From assembly GCA_964397365.1 (NCBI GenBank), contig CAYNIU010000001.1, forward strand, positions 1 through 64,000: DNA of 64,000 nucleotides, written 5' to 3'. The position numbers were made by a program, and so were the translations under genes. Source of the DNA: Methylomarinum sp964397365 (GTDB lineage: Bacteria; Pseudomonadota; Gammaproteobacteria; Methylococcales; Methylomonadaceae). Positions 36,499-43,700 of the stretch are shown here, piece after piece. The notes beneath the pieces are model-generated. The model was not told the origin of the DNA, did not search any database, and saw only the letters and a list, made by a program, of their open reading frames with translations. Within the stretch, counting starts at the first letter, position 1. Every line of letters starts with the position of its first letter.

Positions 36499-37227
36499 AT
36501 GAAAATGACTAAAATTTACGAAGGATCGTATCAGTGGATTATGTATGGACGTGATGTCAATAAGCCTGATAAGATAATTGATACTAATCAATATGTTGTG
36601 AGAACATCCAAACGATGTTTGTTGATTGATCCCGGTGGTATCGAGTTATTTGCTCCCATGTTAGCGGCAGTGTTGCATCATGCCCCTGTTGAAGAAATAA
36701 CGGATTTATTTGCGACTCATCAGGATCCGGATATTATTTCATCGTTAGGGTTATGGGACCAGGCTTTACCTGACGCCAAGCTGCATGCTTCCGGTTTGTG
36801 GGAAGGGTTTCTAAGGCATTTTGGCTGTGATACCATAGAATATGTTGCGATTCCAGATAATGGTGGCAGCATTCAACTGGACAGTGTTGAATTACAAATT
36901 ATTCCTGCGCATTACATGCACGCCTCTGCGAACTTTAATATATATGATCCTGAAGCAAAAATATTGATGTCAGGCGATGTTGGGGCGGCTTTGGAAGCAC
37001 CTGGGGCACCGATGTTCGTAGAAAATTTTGATGCGCATATTGAAAAAATGCGTTATTTTCATCAACGATGGATGCCTTCAAATCAAGCAAAAAGAGTCTG
37101 GATAAACAGAGTGAGAGAACTTGATGTGGATATCCTTGCTCCACAGCATGGACGAATGTTTAAAGGAGATGATGTTAAGCGTTTTCTTGACTGGTTTGAA
37201 GCATTGCAAGTGGGCGTTGCCGTTTAA
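36499..37227 (+). CDS. Oxygen-binding diiron (ODP)-type metallo-beta-lactamase-fold protein
   Basis: 242 aa MBL-fold protein lacking the flavodoxin domain of flavodiiron enzymes. All six expected metal ligands are visible with flavodiiron-like spacing: H74, D76 and D78 in ATHQDPD, H141 in YMHAS, D160 in MSGD and H217 in PQHGRM. The HxDxD triad replaces the usual HxExD, and no DH pair follows. ODP proteins bind O2 or iron and were described as sensors tied to chemotaxis in Treponema, where the gene neighbours a soluble chemoreceptor. Here too the upstream gene carries receptor-tip motifs. The oxygen-sensing role is inferred. A second ODP lies at 39351-40097. Confidence 0.85.
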   Translation: MKMTKIYEGSYQWIMYGRDVNKPDKIIDTNQYVVRTSKRCLLIDPGGIELFAPMLAAVLHHAPVEEITDLFATHQDPDIISSLGLWDQALPDAKLHASGLWEGFLRHFGCDTIEYVAIPDNGGSIQLDSVELQIIPAHYMHASANFNIYDPEAKILMSGDVGAALEAPGAPMFVENFDAHIEKMRYFHQRWMPSNQAKRVWINRVRELDVDILAPQHGRMFKGDDVKRFLDWFEALQVGVAV

Positions 37228-37244
37228 TCAAGATTAAAAAAAAC

Positions 37245-37272
37245 TTGTCAAAACAAAAATAATCCTTATAAT
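37245..37272 (+). promoter_or_regulatory. Sigma-70 promoter of tRNA-Lys
   Basis: TTGTCA (37245-37250) and TATAAT (37267-37272) separated by 16 bases. The expected start would be about 7 bases beyond the -10, just before the mature tRNA 5' end at 37287. It lies between the ODP stop and the tRNA. Confidence 0.85.
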
Positions 37273-37286
37273 AGCAGATCTTTGTT

Positions 37287-37362
37287 GGGTCGTTAGCTCA
37301 GCCGGTAGAGCACCGCACTTTTAATGCGATGGTCGAGCGTTCGAATCGCTCACGACCCACCA
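37287..37362 (+). tRNA. tRNA-Lys (anticodon TTT)
   Basis: 76 bases including an encoded CCA end. The acceptor stem GGGTCGT pairs with ACGACCC. The anticodon loop CTTTTAA lies between CGCA and TGCG arms and shows TTT, so lysine. The T-loop reads GTTCGAATC. A strong promoter precedes it and a terminator follows. Confidence 0.97.
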
Positions 37363-37399
37363 TTCAAACATATGATTTATATAATCAATCAGGAAGATC

Positions 37400-37423
37400 G
37401 CCAGTTTAAAGACTGGCTTTTTT
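37400..37423 (+). terminator. Rho-independent terminator after tRNA-Lys
   Basis: Stem GCCAGT (37400-37405) and ACTGGC (37412-37417), a six-base loop, then six T residues. Located 38 bases after the tRNA end. Confidence 0.85.
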
Positions 37424-37427
37424 CAAA

Positions 37428-37505
37428 ATCAATGGCTTGCAGTCATAGGTTTTGATTGCACATCCTTGTGCCACAGGAATAGCGAATAAATCAGCGATTC
37501 CTTAG
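37428..37505. repeat. Composite repeat fragment (families D and B-insert)
   Basis: Reading the minus strand, GAATCGCTGATTTATTCGC and ATTCCTGTGGCACAAGGATG match the block after adk. The continuing CTATGACTGCAAGCCATTG matches the inner module of the element at 43.47-43.50 kb. The rest of the 393-base tRNA to GGDEF-EAL gap is AT-rich, with no supported gene. Confidence 0.55.
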
Positions 37506-37755
37506 GTCGGCAATGGTTGAAAAATGATGGGCAATTGATGCTGTTGGGCTAGTGTTATTTAACATCAAAATTATACTGCTAATATTCCATTGTAAGTTAT
37601 AATTTTAACCCTTTTTAAACCCGATTGTTCTGCTAGTCTTAGGTATTCAGTTTTTTAGTTTGGTCTCGCATTTTTAGACACACGTATATTTTTTAGGTTA
37701 TTTGTGTTGTGTGTCCGGTTTGGTGTAGTCACTTCACAACTACAATTCAGCTGTT

Positions 37756-39354
37756 TCAGGAAAAATTCTGTTGCTTAAAATACTCAGCATTAACGGGTCT
37801 GCCATAAAAATACCCTTGCACGTCGTCACAGGATTCCTGGCTTAAAAAATCTGCCTGTTCTTTTTTTTCGACTCCTTCAGCAATGACGGATAAGCCTAGA
37901 GCCTGACCCATGTTGATAATAGCCCGAACAATAGCCACATCATTATTATGATGTGGTAGTTCATGAACAAATGACTGGTCAATTTTCAGTCGATCAACAT
38001 GAAATCGTTTTAAATAGGCTAAAGAAGAATATCCGGTTCCAAAATCATCTATTGCTAAAGCCACGCCAATTTTTTTAAATGCATCCAGCGTTTCTGCAAC
38101 CATTTCCATGGAGCCGATTAGAGCGCTTTCGGTAATTTCGATTTCAAGACGATTGGCTGGTAATCCCGTTTCATCAAGAATATTCTGTACTGTACGTACA
38201 ATATCCGGTTGTTTAAATTGAATTGCTGAGAGGTTAACCGATATTCGTCCTTTAAAATGGCCTGATTTTATCCAAATTAATGTTTGAATACAGGCTTTTC
38301 TTAAAACCACATTGCCTATTTCTAAAATCAAGCCAATTTCTTCGGTCAGCCAAATAAACTCGGCTGGCGAAATCCAGCCTTTTTGGGGATGTTGCCAGCG
38401 AACCAATGCTTCAGCACCAGATAAACTTTTGGTTTTAAGGTTGAATTGAGGTTGGTAAAACACTGCAAATTCATCATTTTTCAAGGCCAGACGTAGTTCG
38501 GTTTCCAGTGAGAATCTTGAATGAGCCGCCATTGTTTGTTCAGGCGAATAAAAACAATAGGTATTTTTGCCCGTTGACTTGGCTTCATACATGGCCGAGT
38601 CAGCATGTTTGAGCAAGTCATCGCTGTTGTTTGTATCACTGGGATAGAAGCTAATGCCGAGACTGATAGTCAAATAGATTTTTTTGTTTCCGATATAAAA
38701 GGGATCATTAAAAGTAGACTGAATCTGTTTCACCAGTTTTTTGATAAACTTTTTATCTTCAAATTCTTCGATGAGTACAACAAACTCATCACCACCCAGC
38801 CGAGCAAAAGTATCACAGGAGCGGATGATTTTACTTAACCTTCCTGCAATCTGCCGCAAAATTTGATCACCCGCAGCATGGCCTTCGGAATCATTGATAT
38901 TCCTGAAACGATCCAGATCCAGGAGCACCAGAGCGATTTTTTTATGTTTGTTTTGAGCCTGAGTCAAGGCATGTTTTAATCGATCCTTAAATAAAAAACG
39001 ATTGGGGAGGTTTGTCACTGAATCATAATGAGCCAGCTTTTCAAATGCCTCTACCCGTTCGGCCACTTTCAGTTCCAGAAGATCACGATCACTTGCAAGG
39101 TTTTTGTTTTTTTCCTTCAGTAAAATATTTTGCCTTTTGATGACAGCTTTTTGTTGCTCCAGTTGAAGGTTGAGTTCGGCAAGTTGTTTCTTGCTGTTGT
39201 TCATGTCGTATATCGTTTCCACCAGAAGATCGGCCTTGACCTGGTGCAAATAAGCCAGACAGCGCATTCGTAAAGTATTTTCTGTCAGTTGCCGGTTGAT
39301 TTGCTGTACATCAGAAACTTGTCGTATTCCAGCTTGAACGATATTTTCCGTCAT
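37756..39354 (-). CDS. GGDEF-EAL cyclic-di-GMP cyclase/phosphodiesterase
   Basis: 532 aa soluble protein. The N-terminal ~105 residues are helical/coiled coil with no PAS or receiver. The GGDEF domain has an intact active site (GGDEF at 187-191) and an RSCD inhibitory I-site (178-181). The EAL domain is also complete: GAEALVRWQHP, ISVNLSAIQF, EITESALIG, IDDFGTGYSSLAYL, KIDQSFV and VIAEGVE. Either activity could dominate. Its ATG overlaps the stop of the upstream ODP gene (ATGA), so the two proteins are made together; the lack of its own sensory domain fits an ODP-supplied input. Confidence 0.93.
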   Translation of the reverse strand: MTENIVQAGIRQVSDVQQINRQLTENTLRMRCLAYLHQVKADLLVETIYDMNNSKKQLAELNLQLEQQKAVIKRQNILLKEKNKNLASDRDLLELKVAERVEAFEKLAHYDSVTNLPNRFLFKDRLKHALTQAQNKHKKIALVLLDLDRFRNINDSEGHAAGDQILRQIAGRLSKIIRSCDTFARLGGDEFVVLIEEFEDKKFIKKLVKQIQSTFNDPFYIGNKKIYLTISLGISFYPSDTNNSDDLLKHADSAMYEAKSTGKNTYCFYSPEQTMAAHSRFSLETELRLALKNDEFAVFYQPQFNLKTKSLSGAEALVRWQHPQKGWISPAEFIWLTEEIGLILEIGNVVLRKACIQTLIWIKSGHFKGRISVNLSAIQFKQPDIVRTVQNILDETGLPANRLEIEITESALIGSMEMVAETLDAFKKIGVALAIDDFGTGYSSLAYLKRFHVDRLKIDQSFVHELPHHNNDVAIVRAIINMGQALGLSVIAEGVEKKEQADFLSQESCDDVQGYFYGRPVNAEYFKQQNFS

Positions 39355-40097
39355 AACTCCAGTCCATCAATCAAATCAATGCCACAGGGAAGTTGCTTAA
39401 GGTGTTCTATGGCTTTGCTGATATTTCCGTCTTCCAGAATTGAGCCATGCTGTGGTAAAACACGATCCAGTTCCAGTTTTTCAAATTGTTTCATGCAATG
39501 CCTCAGGATTCGGTTGCTGGGCATATATTCCTGATGGAACAAATCCATTGGCGTTAGAAAATCTCCCTTGGCAAACAAAGACCAGTCTTTGGAAATTGCT
39601 GCAAAAATATCGCTACTGAACAGACTTCGGGTTTGTGTGTCATAAGTGGCGATAGCGCCGGGAGAATGCAAGTAAGGCGTATGGATAAATTGAAGCTCTC
39701 GTCCTGATTTTAGAATCAGTTTATTATCATGTTCGTCTGTTCTATAAAATTCAGATCTTAATCCAATGTGCTGAATTAGGCGGGTCGTATTGGAATGCGC
39801 CACAATTTTCAGATCATGCCGGTTGATGACATCCTCCACTACCGCCAGATTGCCGCAGACATCAGGATCCTGATGTTGGGCGATGACATAGGAGATATTT
39901 TCCGGATTGACCAAATCCATGACCTTGCGCATAATGGAAGGAAAATCTGGGATCGAACCTGGGTCAATGAAAACAATATCTTCATCATCAATCAACAGAT
40001 AAGGATTGCAATGAAGGCTTTGTTCTTGATCATAATAGCCGACCCAGTAAATATCCCTCGTCGCGGCGACAGGATTGTCATAATCAATATTGACCAC
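39351..40097 (-). CDS. Second ODP-type diiron MBL-fold protein, coupled to GGDEF-EAL
   Basis: 248 aa MBL-fold protein of the same type as 36499-37227. Ligands with the same spacing: H75, D77 and D79 in AQHQDPD, H144 in YLHSPG, D163 in FSSD and H217 in PQHGSI. There is no flavodoxin domain. It is translationally coupled (four-base overlap) to the GGDEF-EAL gene downstream, implying that its metal/oxygen state controls cyclic-di-GMP turnover. The two ODPs share clear blocks (HQDPD, LPQHG/APQHG, MPSN) but differ elsewhere, so they are old paralogues and not a recent duplication. Confidence 0.85.
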   Translation of the reverse strand: MVNIDYDNPVAATRDIYWVGYYDQEQSLHCNPYLLIDDEDIVFIDPGSIPDFPSIMRKVMDLVNPENISYVIAQHQDPDVCGNLAVVEDVINRHDLKIVAHSNTTRLIQHIGLRSEFYRTDEHDNKLILKSGRELQFIHTPYLHSPGAIATYDTQTRSLFSSDIFAAISKDWSLFAKGDFLTPMDLFHQEYMPSNRILRHCMKQFEKLELDRVLPQHGSILEDGNISKAIEHLKQLPCGIDLIDGLEL

Positions 40098-40325
40098 TTT
40101 CTTCCAGACTCCTTTGCAAGTTCATTCAGTTGTACTTTGTTCAGCAGCAAATTTCCCTAAGATATTTAGGTTTTTGCAGAATATAGCATATTTATAAGTA
40201 TCGTGAAGATTGAAGTGACTAACTAAATCCGGTATATCTTTAAAATAACCTAAAGATGAGATTGAAGGATAATAAAGCTTGGCTGGAGTGTGGAGGGAGT
40301 AGAGCCGTTTTAATGTGCCAAAAAT

Positions 40326-40488
40326 CTAACTACTCAACCTAATTAATTAGACGAAAGGTCTTCAATATCAGTTGCTTGTAGAAGCTGTATAGGTGAAATG
40401 GGGGCCACATTCAAGTCTACATGGAGGTATTTACGGTATTTTATGAAGTAACTGACTGATATTAAATGTATATATGCTGAGGAGTTAG
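40326..40488. repeat. MITE-like repeat family A, copy 3
   Basis: About 163 bases. Left end CTAACTACTCAACCTAATTA, right end GCTGAGGAGTTAG. Inner blocks GGTCTTCAATATCAGTTGCT and CTGACTGATATTAAATGTAT match copy 1 closely; it also carries an extra GGAGGTATTTACGGTATT segment that recurs, reversed, at 46.27 kb. It lies in the 508-base gap between the ODP gene and the TonB receptor; the remainder of the gap shows only the hairpin listed next. Confidence 0.75.
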
Positions 40489-40555
40489 CCAAAAAAAATT
40501 TAGGGGGGAATTTATTATACAAGTTGCAATTGACTTTCAATCATAATTTGTGAAG

Positions 40556-40576
40556 CCACCGGCTTTTGGCCGGTGG
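40556..40576 (-). terminator. Hairpin terminator after the TonB receptor
   Basis: Perfect eight-base stem CCACCGGC / GCCGGTGG around a five-base loop, 30 bases beyond the receptor stop codon on its strand. There is no strong T run after it, so it may act as a terminator or a 3' stabiliser. Confidence 0.55.
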
Positions 40577-40605
40577 TATGCTTACAAAATAATCCTGATA
40601 TTTCT

Positions 40606-42879
40606 TTAAAATTCCAGTTCCAGTCCAGCATAAGCAAACATGGGCATTCCGGGTCGTGGGCCTTCAGGCTGACGTGAACTGACGTAGTTTTCATCAAGAA
40701 GGTTCTGTATGCCAGCAAATAATTTGATGCCATCCTTGATTCGGTAAAAGGCGGATGCATCCATAATAAAATAGCTGTCAGTTTTACCGAAACGGGCGTC
40801 GGGACTGCCTGTACCGTTAATCTGATCATTGACATTATTGGCGCTGGTGAATGTATCACTCACATAGCTTCCACTGACATAAGCGCCCCATTTTTCCGAT
40901 TCAATGCCCGTTCCCATGCTGAATATCAACTCAGGTATATAGGGTACTTGATTACCAGCCTTGCCATAACTGAAGATGGATTCTGCATCAGTAGAGGTCG
41001 CGCTGTTCTCTTGGGTTGCGTTGGTGTATGTCGCGGTAAAATACCATGGGTTGCTGTAGATCCAGTTGTTGGCTGTGCCCGGGTCATATTGGGCGGAAAA
41101 CTCCAGACCACTGCTGTTCACTCGGCCAAAGTTTTCTGTTTCACCAGTACCCGTTCCACCGATATTATCAATTACAATCAGATCGTTAAACTGGGTGTAA
41201 AACCCTACTGCGCTAATAGATAGCGCCTGTTCAAGGTTCGTATAACGCAGACCTAATTCGTAGGCATTGCTGGTTTCTTCTTTGATACCGGCCACCGCAC
41301 TTTTGGGGCTTGGAGGAGAAAACCCACGGTTAATACTGCCGAAGCCTGTCCAGGAGTCATTGAACTGATAGATAACGCCTAGGCTGCCGGCCAGCATATC
41401 CAGGTTATTGACGCCAGACTTGTTGGGTTTGCTAAAATCTTCGTAAGTCTGATCCAGATTTTCATAGCGGATGCCAGGGGTAAATGACCACGCCCCGACC
41501 TTAATGGTATCTTGTAGGAATAATGCCAGAGCATCAGTTTTTTGCAGGCGGTTGCCGGCGCCGCCGGGAATGCCGGTTGTTTTGTTATCAATTGTGCCGT
41601 TGGCCTGTTGGCTGTAATCGTCATCCCACTGGAAACGGCGTACCCTGTCCATGTTAAAACGAATACCAGCGGTAATTTCATGCTGTACTGCATCGGTATC
41701 GAAACGGTAGTAAGCGACGCTGTCAATGCCTTTTGAGTTGTATTTTCGGTTATTGGCGCGTATACGCAAAGTACAGTCCAGGTCGCCTTTAAGGCAGGCC
41801 AGACCTTCTCCATTCTGTACACCAGCTAGAGCAGGAGACAGTTTAATTGTATTGCCATTAACATTGCGTAGATCCTTGAGTTTGTACCAGTTACGCGAAA
41901 AGTTGTTATTGTACAAGGTTGTGGTAATATCCAGATTGTCAGTAGGTGAAATCGTATAACGCAAATAGCCGCGTTTTTGATTGCTGCGGATATTATCAAA
42001 GCGGGTGGCCGCATAACGACGAAAAGGATCAGCTGCAAAATCGGCTTCGCTCAAACCCAGGTAGGTTTCATTGGCATCCAGGTCGGAGCTGCCATACTTG
42101 AACTCAAAGTGCTGGTAAATAGAGGTATTGGGTTCCCAGGAAAGTTTGATCATAGGGTCGAACTTGGTGAAACCGGTATTATTGCCATTCTGGAAATCAG
42201 GTGTTTCATCAATGGATTTATACCCCTTGTTTTGACGGAAATATCCTTCCAGCAGAATGCCGATTTTCCCCATGCTAGTGGTAAATGTATTTCCGGCATA
42301 AGCGTGTGTACGCAGATCATCAAAGCTACCATAAGATGACTTCAGATAGGCGGTTTTTTGAAGAGGAATTGGGGTGGATAAATAATTGATGACCCCTCCC
42401 GTCGTTTGTGGGCCATATTTAACCTGACTGGAACCTTTGAGAACCTCTATAGCGCTCATACGGCCAATAGTCGGTGAGTAATACGCCGCAGGAGCTGAAT
42501 AGGGCGCCGGTGCAGTCAGTACGCCATCTTCCATGACTGTAATTTTGGCGCTACGGGTGGTATCTACACCACGAAGGCTGATATTGGGGAACAGCCCAAA
42601 GCCATCTTCTTGGCGCACATATACTCCAGGCACCTTGCGAAGCGCTTGACTTATATCATCGTAATTTTGCTGACGAATATCTTCTTTCGTCACGATGTGT
42701 GCTGATCCAGGTAATTCTTCAATATTGGACGGATCACCGATCACCATAAACTTTTCCAATACGTTGATAGTCGATTTCTTTTCGGAGTTATCGTCAGCAG
42801 CATCTGCTGATAATGTCATACCCATAGATAAGGCAGCGAAGATGCTGTGAAATAAATTAGGCGGTATTTTCACTTTCAT
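40606..42879 (-). CDS. TonB-dependent outer-membrane receptor (FecA-like)
   Basis: 757 aa from the ATG at 42879, which opens a signal peptide (MKVKIPPNLFHSIFAALSMG ... SADA). A plug domain follows (residues ~50-180: PGSAHIVTKEDI, ALRKVPGVYVR, NISLRGVDTTRS, IEVLKGSSQVKYGPQTTGGVI). The remainder is a 22-strand barrel ending in the aromatic-terminated FAYAGLELEF. The plug's APYSAPAAYY region resembles ferric-dicitrate-type receptors. It is divergent from hemP with a shared regulatory region, so iron or haem compounds are the likely cargo. The exact ligand cannot be told. The frame extends 13 codons upstream, but that part lacks signal-peptide character. Confidence 0.9.
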   Translation of the reverse strand: MKVKIPPNLFHSIFAALSMGMTLSADAADDNSEKKSTINVLEKFMVIGDPSNIEELPGSAHIVTKEDIRQQNYDDISQALRKVPGVYVRQEDGFGLFPNISLRGVDTTRSAKITVMEDGVLTAPAPYSAPAAYYSPTIGRMSAIEVLKGSSQVKYGPQTTGGVINYLSTPIPLQKTAYLKSSYGSFDDLRTHAYAGNTFTTSMGKIGILLEGYFRQNKGYKSIDETPDFQNGNNTGFTKFDPMIKLSWEPNTSIYQHFEFKYGSSDLDANETYLGLSEADFAADPFRRYAATRFDNIRSNQKRGYLRYTISPTDNLDITTTLYNNNFSRNWYKLKDLRNVNGNTIKLSPALAGVQNGEGLACLKGDLDCTLRIRANNRKYNSKGIDSVAYYRFDTDAVQHEITAGIRFNMDRVRRFQWDDDYSQQANGTIDNKTTGIPGGAGNRLQKTDALALFLQDTIKVGAWSFTPGIRYENLDQTYEDFSKPNKSGVNNLDMLAGSLGVIYQFNDSWTGFGSINRGFSPPSPKSAVAGIKEETSNAYELGLRYTNLEQALSISAVGFYTQFNDLIVIDNIGGTGTGETENFGRVNSSGLEFSAQYDPGTANNWIYSNPWYFTATYTNATQENSATSTDAESIFSYGKAGNQVPYIPELIFSMGTGIESEKWGAYVSGSYVSDTFTSANNVNDQINGTGSPDARFGKTDSYFIMDASAFYRIKDGIKLFAGIQNLLDENYVSSRQPEGPRPGMPMFAYAGLELEF

Positions 42880-43033
42880 AACCTCATTGTTCAGTTTCCA
42901 AATAGACGGTAAAGCCATCCCGGAACAGTTTTGTCGTGGTAAAGGGGGGGCTTAATATGGCTGGCTACTGTCCACATCACTGTGATGAGGTCGATTGGCT
43001 GGCTTTGAGGGGTCATTATGCATACATTGTCAT

Positions 43034-43074
43034 TATTTGTAAATGAGAATCTATGCTTTTCGTATTTACAAATA
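43034..43074. promoter_or_regulatory. Operator-like perfect inverted repeat, hemP/TonB intergenic
   Basis: Eleven-base perfect arms TATTTGTAAAT (43034-43044) and ATTTACAAATA (43064-43074) with a 19-base spacer. Inside and across the left arm lies a partial Fur-box-like sequence, GTAAATGAGAATCTATGCT (43039-43057, 11 of 19 bases of the classical consensus). It sits between the two divergent iron-uptake genes, 38 bases before hemP. It may be a regulator site or a cruciform; Fur control is plausible but not proven. Confidence 0.5.
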
Positions 43075-43111
43075 TTTAAGAGTTGTTATTATTTGGTTAT
43101 GGTTTTAAGCA

Positions 43112-43324
43112 ATGACTATTAAAAAATACAATGCTATGAAAAAACAAACACAAGCTCCTCCGGCAACAGTTTTAGGGAAACAGTTATTTTCAGGTGAAAT
43201 AACGGAAAACAGGTTTGACAGTCAGGCACTTTTTGCCGGTCATCGTGAGGTTTTGATTGAACATGCAGGACATGTATACCGGTTACGAATTACCCGGCAG
43301 GACAAGTTGATTCTAACTAAATAA
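43112..43324 (+). CDS. hemP: HemP family hemin-uptake protein
   Basis: 70 aa. The C-terminal half (residues 36-70) is the HemP domain: SQALFAGHREVLIEHAGHVY followed by RLRITRQDKLILTK. HemP proteins are small, iron-regulated and found beside haem/iron uptake genes. The N-terminus is basic and poorly conserved; the start could be 43112 or the ATG at 43136, neither having a strong ribosome-binding site. It is divergent from the TonB receptor gene. Confidence 0.85.
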   Translation: MTIKKYNAMKKQTQAPPATVLGKQLFSGEITENRFDSQALFAGHREVLIEHAGHVYRLRITRQDKLILTK

Positions 43325-43416
43325 ATTAAAAGGGATGGATTACAGGATAAAAGCCGCTTTTGACAATAGTTGTGGGGGTAAAGCTGTGAATAGATCACTT
43401 TACAAACTGGTGTCAG

Positions 43417-43677
43417 CCCCTCAAAAAAGGTAGGAGCAGGCTATGGATTGATCAGGCTTGTGCAACAAGGATGTGCCACCAAAATCTATGACTGCAAGCC
43501 ATTGATTTTGTGAGCAAAGCGGAAATTGCATTTCCGCTTTGTGGGTGCTGACAAATCAGGGATGATTTGTTCAGCGCTTCCCTAGCGCTACAGGGAGGTA
43601 TTGACGCGTCCTGATCAATCCATAGCCTGCACCCGCTCAATAAATACCGGATGAGTGGATACGAATAATGATAAAGT
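43417..43677. repeat. Palindromic repeat element, family B, copy 2 (with nested insert)
   Basis: Inner arms CAGGCTATGGATTGATCAGG (43438-43457) and its reverse complement near 43610-43629 match copy 1 in inverted orientation, as do the outer parts (CTCAAAAAAGG; CCGGATGAGTGG). Between them, compared with copy 1, an extra ~115-base module has been inserted (about 43477-43588). That module is shared with 46.43-46.52 kb and partly with 37.43 kb. Non-coding; short open frames reading RLWIDQ in both copies are artefacts. Confidence 0.75.
43515..43541. terminator. Strong hairpin inside family B insert
   Basis: Eleven-base perfect stem CAAAGCGGAAA / TTTCCGCTTTG with a five-base loop. It lies between the converging hemP and spermidine-synthase-like genes and could end transcription from both sides, although no T run follows on the plus strand. 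Confidence 0.45.
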
Positions 43678-43700
43678 CATTGTTGGAAGTCAAGGATTCA

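Noticed and set aside
36499..37227. Reading the ODP protein as a beta-lactamase or glyoxalase II
   Set aside because: The HxHxDH motif of those enzymes is absent; the ligand pattern HxDxD, H, D, H fits the flavodiiron/ODP group.
43452..43640. Possible small protein between hemP and the spermidine-synthase-like gene
   Set aside because: It lies wholly inside the nested repeat and its sequence follows repeat arms.
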